A stretch of DNA of 64,000 bases from Staphylococcus xylosus NJ (GCF_000338275.1 NZ_ANMR01000034.1:124001-188000); one strand, 5' to 3'. Positions 1-8,699 are shown, counted from the first letter of the stretch. The notes: generated from the letters alone by a model not told the origin. Program-made: numbers and translations.

Positions 1-154
1 ATTCCTTCACACTGTCAATCATCGCTGTAACATAACTTGATTCAAAATAATCTTGTGTAAGTAAGGGGTTCGCAGCTATTGTTATTGCTTGTTCCCACGT
101 TTCTACTTTATCTAGTATTTGTATCTTATCTGCAGACAGTATTTCCAAACTCAT
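1..154 (-). CDS. PTS EIIA component, ascorbate (UlaC/SgaA) type, partial
   Basis: Partial gene: only the first 51 codons are present and the 3' end lies before position 1. The start ATG is at 154-152, preceded by AAGGAGAGG at a good distance and 13 bases after the stop of the regulator gene upstream. The peptide begins MSLEILSADKIQILDK and continues with TWEQAITIAANPLL, which resembles the N-terminus of EIIA proteins of the mannitol/ascorbate class. In other staphylococci a PRD-type regulator is followed by EIIA, EIIB and an UlaA-type EIIC, so a phosphorelay role in ascorbate-type sugar uptake is likely. The phosphorylated histidine is outside the window. The substrate is inferred from gene order only. 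Confidence 0.7.
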   Translation of the reverse strand, partial: MSLEILSADKIQILDKVETWEQAITIAANPLLTQDYFESSYVTAMIDSVKE

Positions 155-167
155 CTATATCCTCTCC

Positions 168-2111
168 TTACCGTTGGCTTACATGCTTAATGTATTGCAT
201 AATAGCTGTTATATCTCCTGAAAATATAGCTTCTCTTGCGGCTTCATCCATAATTAGTGTACTCAGTTGCCTTAACGCATTTAGATGTATTTGAGGTTGT
301 GCTGTAGCTAAAGTAATGACAATGTATACTGGATCATATTGATCATGTGAAAAATGAACACCATTTTCATATTGGATCAAACTAAAACCCACTGGCTGTT
401 GTACATGATCATGCTTTGCATGAATCAATGCGATATGAGGGCTAATCACCATATAAGGCCCAAACGCATCTAATTGTTGGATGATATCAGTCGCATATGC
501 TCTGTCCACTACACCATCTTTTTCTAGCATGGATACAGCTTGTTTAATCGCATCATCACGTGAAAGTACTGGCTGTTGCGTCAATATCCTCGATTGTGGT
601 AACACCTGTTCTAGAGTTGGACCAATACCACGTAAATCATCAATGTATCGTTCTCTAGAGTGATTAATAATTTCATTTAATTGAACACGATCATTTTTAT
701 TTAAAAATGGCGAAACCCTTATCACAGGTACTGTTACTTGATTGAAAGGGACAGTAGAAATAATATAATCAACTCCCTCATGCTTTAACATACTTTCATC
801 TATTTCATATATAGAATATGCATCAACAACTTCGAGCTCTGGATAAATATGAGCAATTCTGCTTTTTAATAACTGCGAAGTCCCTATCCCAGAACCACAT
901 AGCAATACAACTTTGATTTTATTTGTTGTCACAGTAGAAATACGCTCAATTGCTGAGGCAAAATGTAAGGTAATATAAGTTAGTTCATTATCATCAAACT
1001 CAATATTATAATTTTCTTCAATACCCCATATATGCTTTTTTATACCTTCAATCAGTTGTTGATATTGCAGAATAATTTCTTTTTTCAAAGGATTATCATG
1101 TGTCATATCAAATTTCAACCTGTGAATTGCCGGTCTTAAATGAACAATCAAACCATTTAACAACTTACTGTCTGACATTAAGTCTAACCCCAGGTCTCCG
1201 CTCATACGCTCAATCAGTTGTTCCGTTAAAATATCCAAATCGTCTATTTCACGATGATACCGATTTAATTCTGAAGTCTTTGCACCTAGCAGATGTAAAG
1301 TAATAAAGGCAGCTTCACTTTTTGGAAAATGAAGCTTAAAAATCTGTTCTAATTTCCCTTTAATTTGTAAGGCTATTTGAAATTGTTCTGTCTTTTGCAA
1401 CTTCTTATATTCTTTGTCTGGAATCTCAAAAATAAAATCCTCATTCGCCCGATGAATTGCAATTAAAATGTGGTAAATTAATCCATCAATAGCACTCTGT
1501 ACGAGTTGATAATTTGAATCAATCAATACCGAAGTAACACTTAAGCGAATTTGTTCTAATTCATGATTCGAAAACAAATGATGACCCATTTGATGCGTAT
1601 GTGTTTGAAAATATTCATAAACCATTTCTGCATATGCTTTACGATATGCACTTTCATCGCCTTTAATTAAGAAACCCTTATTCTTCTCATATTTCAACTG
1701 TAAATCGTGGTTATCTAGCCATTGCTGTACGCGTTTTAAATCTTCCACTATCGTACGTCTAGTCACCGAAACCATGTTTGCCAATACATGTGAAGCTGTA
1801 GGTGATGTAGATTCAAAGAGTTTCAAAGTAATATACAGTAATCTTTCGTCTTTAGAATAATGTATAGACGTTGACAAATATTGAGGTTCTACAGCCTTTA
1901 ATTGTTCTGAAGATGTTGTGATTTTAATACCATCATATTTGCTTCGTTGAATCGTTAAAGCTAATTTACTCGCCATATCTTCAATGTACTCAAGATCATA
2001 TTGAATAGTTCTCTCTGAAACATTGAAACGTGTTGCTAAATTATTAATTTGCACAAAAGTCTCACGTTCAATAATGAACGTCAAAATATGATACTGCCTC
2101 TTGCTTAACAT
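168..2111 (-). CDS. PRD-containing BglG/MtlR-type PTS transcriptional regulator
   Basis: A 647-residue multidomain regulator. In order there are an N-terminal winged HTH (about residues 1-60, with RFNVSERTIQYDL), a second HTH (about 90-150, with MVSVTRRTIVEDL), two PTS regulation domains with their phosphorylatable histidines (YHIL, TLHLLG, IVHLRPAI, TLHFAS), an EIIB-like domain with its cysteine in VVLLCGSGIGTSQ (about 400), and a C-terminal EIIA-like domain with a histidine in SPHIALIHA (about 560). Such proteins switch a PTS operon on or off according to phosphorylation by HPr and the cognate EIIB. An in-frame extension reaches 2201, but ATG 2111 has a perfect AAGGAGG eight bases upstream, so I chose it. 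It leads directly into the EIIA gene. Confidence 0.85.
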   Translation of the reverse strand: MLSKRQYHILTFIIERETFVQINNLATRFNVSERTIQYDLEYIEDMASKLALTIQRSKYDGIKITTSSEQLKAVEPQYLSTSIHYSKDERLLYITLKLFESTSPTASHVLANMVSVTRRTIVEDLKRVQQWLDNHDLQLKYEKNKGFLIKGDESAYRKAYAEMVYEYFQTHTHQMGHHLFSNHELEQIRLSVTSVLIDSNYQLVQSAIDGLIYHILIAIHRANEDFIFEIPDKEYKKLQKTEQFQIALQIKGKLEQIFKLHFPKSEAAFITLHLLGAKTSELNRYHREIDDLDILTEQLIERMSGDLGLDLMSDSKLLNGLIVHLRPAIHRLKFDMTHDNPLKKEIILQYQQLIEGIKKHIWGIEENYNIEFDDNELTYITLHFASAIERISTVTTNKIKVVLLCGSGIGTSQLLKSRIAHIYPELEVVDAYSIYEIDESMLKHEGVDYIISTVPFNQVTVPVIRVSPFLNKNDRVQLNEIINHSRERYIDDLRGIGPTLEQVLPQSRILTQQPVLSRDDAIKQAVSMLEKDGVVDRAYATDIIQQLDAFGPYMVISPHIALIHAKHDHVQQPVGFSLIQYENGVHFSHDQYDPVYIVITLATAQPQIHLNALRQLSTLIMDEAAREAIFSGDITAIMQYIKHVSQR

Positions 2112-2135
2112 ATTAGCAACCTCCTTACACTTATA

Positions 2136-2151
2136 TTGTAATCGCTTTCTT
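2136..2151. promoter_or_regulatory. candidate cre (CcpA) site
   Basis: TTGTAATCGCTTTCTT matches the CcpA consensus WTGNAANCGNWNNCAW at all but one position (15 of 16). It lies 25 bases upstream of the start of the PTS regulator gene. That placement would make catabolite repression of the PTS operon plausible. No experimental basis. Confidence 0.45.
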
Positions 2152-2281
2152 TTGATTGTGGATGTGTAATCTTCTTCGCCTACTAATACGAAAAGTTGCA
2201 CATCAAAAATTACATTATGTTAACAAATTATATAATGATATTTGTATAGTCGATACATTTTTATAATAATTATTTTTAAAA

Positions 2282-2321
2282 TAAAAAAATGAGATTTCAG
2301 CTATTTAGCTTCCATCTCATT
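2282..2321 (-). terminator. rho-independent terminator of tcyABC
   Basis: On the minus strand, AATGAGAT and ATCTCATT pair around an inner AGCT/AGCT stem and are followed by a run of T residues (2288 downwards). It sits just after the stop of tcyC. Confidence 0.8.
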
Positions 2322-2336
2322 CAAGTATTACTTATT

Positions 2337-3068
2337 TTAGGCTTCTCTAAGCATATTTAAAAAGCGTTGCAACTCTGTCGTTTGTGGGTGATTAAAAATT
2401 TGTTCTGGTGTTCCTGACTCACCAATAACACCATCATGGATAAACACAATTTTATTTGAAACTTCTTTAGCAAAACGCATCTCATGCGTAACTATAATCA
2501 TGGTCATTCCTTCATTTGCTAGGTCTTTAATTACACGTAATACATCGTTTACCAGCTCTGGATCTAATGCAGAGGTAGGTTCATCAAAGAGCATAACTTT
2601 TGGATTCATCGCCAAAGCTCTCGCAATCGCAACTCGTTGCTGTTGTCCGCCAGACAATGCGTTAGGTCTTTGGTCTTTTACAGCTGTTAAGTCCACTTTC
2701 TCTAAAAGTGCTAACGCTTGTTGTTGCGCATCAGTTTTTTTCATTTTCTTAACAGTAATTAGCCCTTCCATAACATTTTCTAATGCCGTTTTATGAGGAA
2801 AGAGATTATAACTTTGAAAAACCATACCCGACTGCTTGCGTACTTTAATTTGTGATTTTTTATCTTTATTGTCATAAGTGTCACTATTGACGTAAACGGC
2901 GCCTTCTGTAGGTAATTCTAGCGCATTAATCATTCGTAACAAAGTAGTTTTACCAGAACCTGAACGTCCAATAAAGGTAACTACCTCTCCTTGATTTACC
3001 TTTAGATCAATACCTTTAATCACTTCTTTATCATTAAATGTTTTCTTTATATTTTGCAGTTCAATCAT
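2337..3068 (-). CDS. tcyC: L-cystine ABC transporter, ATP-binding protein TcyC
   Basis: A 243-residue ATPase of the polar amino acid ABC family. It shows Walker [10 protein letters not shown] (about 34-42), the ABC signature [14 protein letters not shown] (about 138), Walker B VMLFDEP and the switch histidine in IVTHE. It powers uptake of cystine together with the permease and lipoprotein encoded immediately upstream. The start ATG overlaps the end of the permease gene by four bases, so the two are translationally coupled. It is the last gene of the operon and is followed by a terminator. The cystine assignment rests on the close resemblance of the adjacent binding protein to staphylococcal TcyA. 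Confidence 0.88.
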   Translation of the reverse strand: MIELQNIKKTFNDKEVIKGIDLKVNQGEVVTFIGRSGSGKTTLLRMINALELPTEGAVYVNSDTYDNKDKKSQIKVRKQSGMVFQSYNLFPHKTALENVMEGLITVKKMKKTDAQQQALALLEKVDLTAVKDQRPNALSGGQQQRVAIARALAMNPKVMLFDEPTSALDPELVNDVLRVIKDLANEGMTMIIVTHEMRFAKEVSNKIVFIHDGVIGESGTPEQIFNHPQTTELQRFLNMLREA

Positions 3069-3784
3069 GAACGATACCCTCTTTCAAGATAAGATTCGTA
3101 AAAGTTCTGGACGATTGAAATAATAAAACATACAACCCAATACATCAGTGCAACGAGTAAATAAATTGTTAAATATTCATAAGTCGTCGATGCAACTTCT
3201 TGTGCTTTTCTAAACATTTCAGCAACAAGTATAAAACCGAGTAACGATGTGTCTTTAATTAAACTTAAAAACGTATTACCTAGTGCAGGAACTGAAACTC
3301 TTATTGCTTGTGGCAGTATAATACGTTGAATCGTTTGACGGTAATTCATACCAATTGAATACGCTGCTTCTGTCTGTCCTTTTGGAATAGACATGATGCC
3401 TCCACGAATAATTTCAGATGCATACGCCCCTACATTTAAAGACAAACCAATAATTGCTGCTATTACTGGAGCTAACGTCCATTGATTTTCTGAGTTGTTA
3501 GTTAATAATCTGCCGAGTTCAGGGATACCATAAAAGATAATGAATAATTGTACAATCATTGGTGTTCCTCTAATGATTGAAATATAAAAACGTGCAATCC
3601 CTCTAAAAATACGGCTTGTTGATATGCGCATTAATGCAGTTACTAGTGCTATAACCAATCCTAAAACAAAAGTCACTAATGTGATGGGAATTGAAAACTT
3701 CACCAATCCTTCAAGCATTGGCATAAAGGCTTGTCCAGCTGCATCTAATGCATGTTGTTGCTCTGAATTAAGGTTTAGAAACAT
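3065..3784 (-). CDS. tcyB: L-cystine ABC transporter, permease TcyB
   Basis: A 239-residue inner membrane permease of the His/Glu/Gln/Arg transporter type, with about five membrane segments. It carries the EAA-type loop ([20 protein letters not shown], then LPQAIR) that contacts the ATPase, and the segment [18 protein letters not shown] typical of this family. The gene overlaps the end of tcyA by 17 bases. ATG 3784 is preferred to the in-frame TTG at 3793 because GGTGAAG precedes it directly. It overlaps tcyC by four bases. Confidence 0.87.
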   Translation of the reverse strand: MFLNLNSEQQHALDAAGQAFMPMLEGLVKFSIPITLVTFVLGLVIALVTALMRISTSRIFRGIARFYISIIRGTPMIVQLFIIFYGIPELGRLLTNNSENQWTLAPVIAAIIGLSLNVGAYASEIIRGGIMSIPKGQTEAAYSIGMNYRQTIQRIILPQAIRVSVPALGNTFLSLIKDTSLLGFILVAEMFRKAQEVASTTYEYLTIYLLVALMYWVVCFIISIVQNFYESYLERGYRS

Positions 3785-4568
3785 CTTCACCAAACCATTT
3801 TTCGCTTATTTTTGCTAATTCACCATTATCTTTTAATTTTTTCATTGCTTTATTAACTTCTTTGATTGTTTCATCGTCTTCCTTCTTATTAAAAGTCAAA
3901 GCAGATTGACTCTTTTCAGCATTCCCTTCAATCACTTTTACTTTAGCGTTAGGCTTTTGTTTTTTATAATCTAGGTAAGAAATATTATCGTTAAACGTGC
4001 CCTCTACTCTGTTTGATTGTAATAAATCCATTGCTTGGTTGAATCCATCAACTTTTGTAAGTTCTGCACCTTTAGATTTTGCCAATTTACCATAGTTTGA
4101 AGTAAATGTTTGTGCTAATTTCTTACCTTTAACATCATCAAATGATTTGATATCTGTATTATCTTTATTTACTACTAATACACCTTTAGAATAAGTGTAT
4201 GGTTCAGAGAATTTATACTTTTCTTTACGTTCATCGTTAATACCAACTTGGTTAGCTACAACATTAAATCTACCTGAATCTAATCCTGCAAACATTGAAT
4301 CCCATTGAGTTTCTTTAAATTTAACTTTATAGTTCATTTCTTTAGCTACTGCTTTCACTACATCTATATCATAGCCAGTTAATTTATCATTCTTATCGTG
4401 GAACGAAAAAGGTGCATAAGTTCCTTCTGTTCCCACTACAAATGTTTTATTCTCACTAACTGATTTATTTTTACTTTCGCTATCTTTTTTACTTGAAGAG
4501 TCATTACCACATGCTGCCAGCGTCACTGCCAAAATTAAAGTAATTAACACCATTAAAAATTTTTTCAT
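3768..4568 (-). CDS. tcyA: L-cystine-binding lipoprotein TcyA
   Basis: A 266-residue solute-binding lipoprotein. A basic start (MKK), a hydrophobic stretch and the lipobox LAAC with Cys20 show export and lipid anchoring, so it acts on the outer face of the membrane. A charged linker follows, then a SBP_bac_3 domain with GTEGTYAPFSFHDKNDKLTG and the GLDSGRFNVVANQVGI segment. It closely resembles what I recall of staphylococcal TcyA, including the C-terminal WFGEDVSKP. It is first in the tcyABC operon. A TTGACT/TAAACT promoter with an inverted repeat lies about 45 bases upstream, which fits control by the cysteine regulator CymR. Confidence 0.88.
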   Translation of the reverse strand: MKKFLMVLITLILAVTLAACGNDSSSKKDSESKNKSVSENKTFVVGTEGTYAPFSFHDKNDKLTGYDIDVVKAVAKEMNYKVKFKETQWDSMFAGLDSGRFNVVANQVGINDERKEKYKFSEPYTYSKGVLVVNKDNTDIKSFDDVKGKKLAQTFTSNYGKLAKSKGAELTKVDGFNQAMDLLQSNRVEGTFNDNISYLDYKKQKPNAKVKVIEGNAEKSQSALTFNKKEDDETIKEVNKAMKKLKDNGELAKISEKWFGEDVSKP

Positions 4569-4598
4569 TTCTCGCCCTCTATTCTTATTATTCTTATC

Positions 4599-4638
4599 GG
4601 ATTAAAATTAGTTTATTCCTATCCCACTATTTAGTCAA
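4599..4638 (-). promoter_or_regulatory. tcyABC promoter with candidate CymR-type operator
   Basis: On the minus strand TTGACT (4638-4633) and TAAACT (4615-4610) are separated by 17 bases. The inverted repeat GGATTAAA...TTTATTCC (4599-4619) covers the -10 region, a position expected for a repressor. CymR is the known regulator of tcy genes in staphylococci. Assigning this repeat to CymR is an inference. Confidence 0.5.
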
Positions 4639-4800
4639 TAGATTTTTATCGATAAGATAATATTTTTTTTAATTTCAGATAATTTAAATTTCTTGCAATT
4701 TTATCACTCCTTTTCTTTCTTTAATATTTCATTATAGAAAATACATTTCATCTTTATTTTTATTTTATAATTTCACACTCATAATAGACGTTGTTCACGT

Positions 4801-4817
4801 TTGAAAATAATTTTCAA
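4801..4817. promoter_or_regulatory. 17-bp perfect palindrome, Fur-family-like 7-1-7 dyad
   Basis: TTGAAAATAATTTTCAA is a perfect dyad in the 483-base gap between tcyA and psuK. Its central 15 bases match the Fur-type arrangement TGATAATNATTATCA at 13 of 15 positions. A sister copy lies at 11105-11119. The rest of 4640-4940 is AT-rich and shows no gene or obvious signal. Confidence 0.35.
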
Positions 4818-4944
4818 AAATAAAATAACGATATTATTCTATAAAAAATTAATACCGGTTAAAACCTTAATGTATCAATAGTTTCACTTATTTCAAATAT
4901 GTGACAAAGACCATTTTAAATTGTCACAATTTTCGCAACTTTGT

Positions 4945-4974
4945 TTGTAAGCGTATACAAATGTAATATTACAT
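4945..4974 (+). promoter_or_regulatory. psu operon promoter with cre box and palindrome
   Basis: TTGTAAGCGTATACAA (4945-4960) matches the cre consensus at all 16 positions. A -35-like TTGTAA and a -10-like TATTAC (4967-4972) are 16 bases apart, so the cre overlaps the -35. Directly downstream, ATGTAATATTACAT (4961-4974) is a perfect 14-bp palindrome over the -10, a likely second operator. CcpA repression is therefore well supported; the palindrome's regulator is unknown. Confidence 0.65.
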
Positions 4975-5051
4975 GATAGACTTCGCTTAAATACAAACAA
5001 AAGTTTATTTTAAAACAATTGTTTAGATTTTATAAAAAGGAGGTCTCATCT

Positions 5052-6161
5052 ATGAATAGTAATGAAAGAGAGGTTTTGAAACGCATACAAGACAATCCAT
5101 TTATTTCTCAACAAGAATTAGCACTATCAATTGGTTTATCAAGACCTGCAGTAGCTAATATTATTTCAGGATTAATCCGCAAAGAATATGTCTTAGGTAA
5201 AGCCTATGTCTTAAACGAAAATTATCCTATTGTATGTATTGGTGCTGCTAACTTAGACAGAAAGTTTTACGTCCATCATACATTGCAACTAGAAACTTCC
5301 AATCCTGTAACTTCTACACGTTCTATAGGTGGTGTAGCTAGAAATATTGCAGAAAATCTTGGTCGAATGGGTGAAACCGTAGCATTTTTATCTACTAGTG
5401 GTAATGACAGTGAGTGGGACATGATACACAAATTATCAAGTCCTTTCATGAACCTAGATCATGTGCAACAAATAGAAAATGCAAACACTGGCTCTTACAC
5501 TGCACTCATAGACAATGATGGTAATATGCAATACGGCTTAGCTGATATGGAAGTTTATGACTATATCACGCCCGAGTTTTTAATTAAACGAACACATTTA
5601 TTAGTTAAAGCCAAATGTATTATCGCAGATTTAAATTTAAATAAACCTGCCATTGATTTTCTGTGTGCATATTCTGAGAAGCACAACATTAAACTAGTAA
5701 TCATACCTGTATCATCACCAAAAATGAAACATATGCCTGATTCATTACACGCAATAGACTGGCTTATTATAAATCGAGATGAAACAGAAGCTTATTTTAA
5801 TATAAAAATCCAAAACACAAATGATATGAAAAATGCTGCACAAAAATGGATAGATAATGGTGTCTCTAAAGTAATCATCACAAACGGAGTTCAGGAACTT
5901 ATCTATAAAGATAAAAAAACAGAAATCATTAAACCCGTTCTCAGTTCAAATAAGGTTGTAGATGTGACAGGAGCAGGTGATTCATTTTCTAGCGCAGTGG
6001 TCTTCAGTTGGCTAAATGGTTTAGGTATAGATGACATACTAAACGCTGGCATGATAAATGCGAGAAAAACGATAGAAACAAATTACACCGTTCGTCAAAA
6101 TTTAGATAAAAAACAATTATTTAGAGATTTGGAGGAGTATAAAGATGAAACAATACATTGA
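5052..6161 (+). CDS. psuK: Pseudouridine kinase, PfkB family with N-terminal HTH
   Basis: A 369-residue protein predicted to phosphorylate pseudouridine to pseudouridine 5'-phosphate. Residues about 5-45 form a winged HTH (ISQQELALSIGLSRPAVANI). From about residue 53 a PfkB sugar kinase domain begins (VCIGAANLDRKFYV; GGVARNIAENLGRMG), ending with the anion-hole signature DVTGAGDSF. An upstream in-frame extension to 5019 exists, but AAGGAGG eight bases before ATG 5052 decides the start. The next gene is pseudouridine-5'-phosphate glycosidase, which fixes the substrate. The HTH suggests the enzyme may also bind DNA, perhaps the palindrome in its own promoter, but that is inference. Confidence 0.85.
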   Translation: MNSNEREVLKRIQDNPFISQQELALSIGLSRPAVANIISGLIRKEYVLGKAYVLNENYPIVCIGAANLDRKFYVHHTLQLETSNPVTSTRSIGGVARNIAENLGRMGETVAFLSTSGNDSEWDMIHKLSSPFMNLDHVQQIENANTGSYTALIDNDGNMQYGLADMEVYDYITPEFLIKRTHLLVKAKCIIADLNLNKPAIDFLCAYSEKHNIKLVIIPVSSPKMKHMPDSLHAIDWLIINRDETEAYFNIKIQNTNDMKNAAQKWIDNGVSKVIITNGVQELIYKDKKTEIIKPVLSSNKVVDVTGAGDSFSSAVVFSWLNGLGIDDILNAGMINARKTIETNYTVRQNLDKKQLFRDLEEYKDETIH

Positions 6162-7056
6162 ATTTTCACAAGAAGTACAACAAGGCATGGATAGTAATAA
6201 ACCTATAGTTGCTTTAGAATCAACTATTATTTCACACGGCATGCCTTATCCACAAAATGTTGAGATGGCTAAAAATGTTGAACAAATTATTAGGAATAAC
6301 GGTGCAATACCTGCAACCATCGCCTTAATTAATGGGAAAATTAAAATAGGTTTAGAACCTGAAGAACTGACATTACTAGCTAAACATGACGATGTTGCCA
6401 AAGTATCACGTCGAGATTTAGCAGAGATTATTGCTACTAAACGTATCGGTGCAACGACGGTTGCATCTACAATGATTTGTGCCGAATTAGCAGATATTCA
6501 ATTCTTTGTTACTGGAGGAATTGGTGGCGTACATAGAGGTGTTGAGCAAACTATGGATATTTCAGCCGATTTAGAAGAATTAGGACAAACCAATGTCACT
6601 GTTATCTGTGCAGGAGCTAAATCGATCTTAGATTTACCAAAAACACTTGAATACCTTGAGACAAAAGGCGTACCTGTGATTGGTTATCAAACCGAGGAAC
6701 TGCCTGCCTTTTTCACTCCTGAAAGCGGTATTAAATTAAACAGTTCAGCAGACTCACCTGAGACTATTGCTCAAATTTGTAAAGCTAAAAATGATTTAGC
6801 TTTAAGTGGTGGTATCGTCGTTGCTAATCCTGTACCCAAAGCACATGCGTTATCTAAATCATATATTGATTGTATTATCACAGCTGCTGTAAAAGAGGCA
6901 GAGGAAAAAGGAATTAGTGGAAAGGATTCTACACCATTTTTACTTGGAAAAATTGTCGAAAAATCTGAAGGTAAGAGTTTAGAAACAAATATAAAACTTG
7001 TTGAAAACAATGCAGTTCTAGGAGCTAAAATAGCTGTTGCTTTCACTCAATTGTAG
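6145..7056 (+). CDS. psuG: Pseudouridine-5'-phosphate glycosidase PsuG
   Basis: A 303-residue enzyme that cleaves the C-C glycosidic bond of pseudouridine 5'-phosphate, giving uracil and ribose 5-phosphate. The length is normal for the IndA/PsuG family, and the family blocks VALESTIISHGMPYPQN near the N-terminus and GGIGGVHRGVEQTMDIS in the middle are clear. The lysine in CAGAKSILDL is the probable imine-forming residue. The gene overlaps psuK by 17 bases and starts after GGAGGAG, so the two are coupled. Kinase, glycosidase and transporter form a complete pseudouridine scavenging unit. Confidence 0.92.
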   Translation: MKQYIEFSQEVQQGMDSNKPIVALESTIISHGMPYPQNVEMAKNVEQIIRNNGAIPATIALINGKIKIGLEPEELTLLAKHDDVAKVSRRDLAEIIATKRIGATTVASTMICAELADIQFFVTGGIGGVHRGVEQTMDISADLEELGQTNVTVICAGAKSILDLPKTLEYLETKGVPVIGYQTEELPAFFTPESGIKLNSSADSPETIAQICKAKNDLALSGGIVVANPVPKAHALSKSYIDCIITAAVKEAEEKGISGKDSTPFLLGKIVEKSEGKSLETNIKLVENNAVLGAKIAVAFTQL

Positions 7057-7065
7057 GTGATTTAA

Positions 7066-8280
7066 ATGTCCATTCTATTTTCTATTACTGGTATTCTATT
7101 CGCATTAATAATCTCTTTTATTTTTAGTTACGATAGAAAAGCCATTAAATTTAGAAAGCCTTTAACTATGTTAATCATTCAAGTAATTATTGTATTATTT
7201 ATGATGAATACAACTATTGGCTTAATAACATTAACAACACTAGGCTCATTTTTTGAAGCTTTATTAGATATTAGTAAATCTGGTATCGATTTTGTATTCG
7301 GTGGTTTGCAAAATAAGGGGGCTTCTACATTTTTTATTACTGTATTACTTCCTTTAGTATTTATCTCAGTATTAATAGGTATGTTGAATTATTTTAAAAT
7401 TCTTCCTTTTATTATCAAATATGTTGGCATCATCATCAATAAACTAACTGGTATGGGACGTTTAGAAAGTTATTTTGCTATTTCTACATCTATGTTAGGT
7501 CAGCCAGAAGTTTACTTAACTATTAAAGAAATGATTCCGAAACTATCTAAAGCTAAATTATATACAATAACTACTTCTGGTATGAGTGCAGTGAGTATGG
7601 CGATGTTAGGGTCCTATATGCAAATGCTCGAGCCTAAATTTGTTGTTACTGCTGTGATGCTTAATATTTTCAGTGCATTAATTATTGCTAGTGTAATTAA
7701 TCCGTATAAATCCGATGACAAAGATGTTGAAATATCAAATTTAACGGCTAATAGCAACGTGCATGAGAACAATACTACAAAACCTAAAAAAGTACCTTTC
7801 TTTCAAATGATTGGTGATAGTGCTACAGATGGTTTCAAAATTGCTGTTAGTGTTGCTATTATGCTACTAGCATTTATTTCCCTCATGGAAGCTATCACTG
7901 TATTATTCAACTTAGTCGGGTTAGACTTTAGACAATTAATTGGTTTCATCTTTGCACCAATCGCTTTTATTATAGGAATACCTTGGCATGAAGCTGTTCA
8001 AGCTGGTTCAATTATGGCTACAAAATTAATTACTAATGAATTCGTTGCTATGCTAGATTTCCAAAAATTAGCCCATACTCTTTCACACCGTACCCAAGGT
8101 ATTATCTCAGTATATCTTGTTAGTTTCGCTAACTTTGGTACAGTTGGCATTATTGTTGGATCAATAAAAGGATTTAGCACCGAACAAGGGAATAAAGTCG
8201 CTTCATTTGCTATGCGTTTATTACTCGGTTCTACCTTAGCTTCTATCATTTCAGCATCTATAATCGGTTTAGTATTATAA
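7066..8280 (+). CDS. Concentrative nucleoside transporter, probable pseudouridine importer
   Basis: A 404-residue membrane protein of the CNT/NupC family with about ten hydrophobic segments. It has the family's Na/H-dependent core motifs, including TSMLGQPEVYLTIK, TTSGMSAVSMAMLGSYM and a conserved C-terminal region (GTVGIIVGSIKGF). It starts nine bases after psuG with only a weak ribosome site, which suggests translational coupling. Its position as third gene of the psu operon suggests uptake of pseudouridine, although the family also carries other nucleosides. A hairpin at 8364-8402 probably ends the operon. Confidence 0.85.
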   Translation: MSILFSITGILFALIISFIFSYDRKAIKFRKPLTMLIIQVIIVLFMMNTTIGLITLTTLGSFFEALLDISKSGIDFVFGGLQNKGASTFFITVLLPLVFISVLIGMLNYFKILPFIIKYVGIIINKLTGMGRLESYFAISTSMLGQPEVYLTIKEMIPKLSKAKLYTITTSGMSAVSMAMLGSYMQMLEPKFVVTAVMLNIFSALIIASVINPYKSDDKDVEISNLTANSNVHENNTTKPKKVPFFQMIGDSATDGFKIAVSVAIMLLAFISLMEAITVLFNLVGLDFRQLIGFIFAPIAFIIGIPWHEAVQAGSIMATKLITNEFVAMLDFQKLAHTLSHRTQGIISVYLVSFANFGTVGIIVGSIKGFSTEQGNKVASFAMRLLLGSTLASIISASIIGLVL

Positions 8281-8317
8281 AAGATACACACTTTTAAGTA
8301 ACTTTTACCATTTAAAT

Positions 8318-8466
8318 ACAAAAACAGCTTGTTAATTGGTTTACCTGAGCTGTGCTCATGTATAAGAACTACTAATTTTCACAAATGAAAATAGTAGTTC
8401 TTTACATTTTCATGCGTTCTTTATTCACATTCACCATCACGATACACCTCTTCCTAAATTGTATAA
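8318..8466 (-). ncRNA. Probable RsaI/RsaOG-type CcpA-controlled small RNA
   Basis: On the minus strand, TTGATT and TATAAT (8478-8473) are 18 bases apart, with the cre box inside the spacer. Transcription should begin near 8466. The transcript contains G-rich GGAAGAGGTG, a long hairpin (8402-8364), a GGTAAACC segment and a final ACAGCT/AGCTGT stem followed by TTTTTG (about 8324-8318), giving about 148 nt. A glucose-responsive, CcpA-repressed RNA of about 144 nt with a pseudoknot, RsaI (RsaOG), is known in staphylococci. The size, cre position and stems fit it. I could not compare the sequence with the Rfam family. A mini reading frame of 11 codons (MVNVNKERMKM) follows the G-rich motif, so a tiny leader peptide is an alternative. 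Confidence 0.55.
8364..8402 (+). terminator. terminator of the psu operon
   Basis: AAGAACTACTA and TAGTAGTTCTT pair, extended by TTTTC/GAAAA around a short loop, followed by TACATTTT on the plus strand. The same hairpin would be an internal stem of the minus-strand small RNA described at 8318-8466. Confidence 0.6.
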
Positions 8467-8477
8467 TTACATTATAA

Positions 8478-8493
8478 TTGTAAACGTTTACAA
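8478..8493. promoter_or_regulatory. perfect palindromic cre box
   Basis: TTGTAAACGTTTACAA is a perfect 16-bp palindrome and matches the CcpA consensus throughout. It lies between the -35 and -10 of the minus-strand small RNA promoter. A binding protein there would block transcription. Confidence 0.8.
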
Positions 8494-8573
8494 AAATCAA
8501 TTTTTTAATTATTCAAAACGCTCATTTATTTTAAAATTCTCTAATTGCTATTTTGCGAAACGATACGATTAAA

Positions 8574-8629
8574 AATATAAAAACGCAGTACAGAAATCTA
8601 AAATAATTTCTTTAGACTTCTGTACTGCG
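8574..8629 (-). terminator. terminator of the ptsG-like/nagB operon
   Basis: On the minus strand, CGCAGTACAGAAGTCTAAAG and its near-perfect complement form a long stem (8584-8629), followed by TTTTTATATTTTT. It lies 70 bases after the nagB stop. Confidence 0.85.
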
Positions 8630-8699
8630 CCATTAACTTCATTTCAATCACTAATATGATTATAATTCATAAATTGCACTGTAATACCATGATTATAAT

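Noticed and set aside
2112..2201. N-terminal extension of the PTS regulator to 2201
   Set aside because: The extension has no similarity to the family and lacks a ribosome site, while ATG 2111 has a perfect AAGGAGG.
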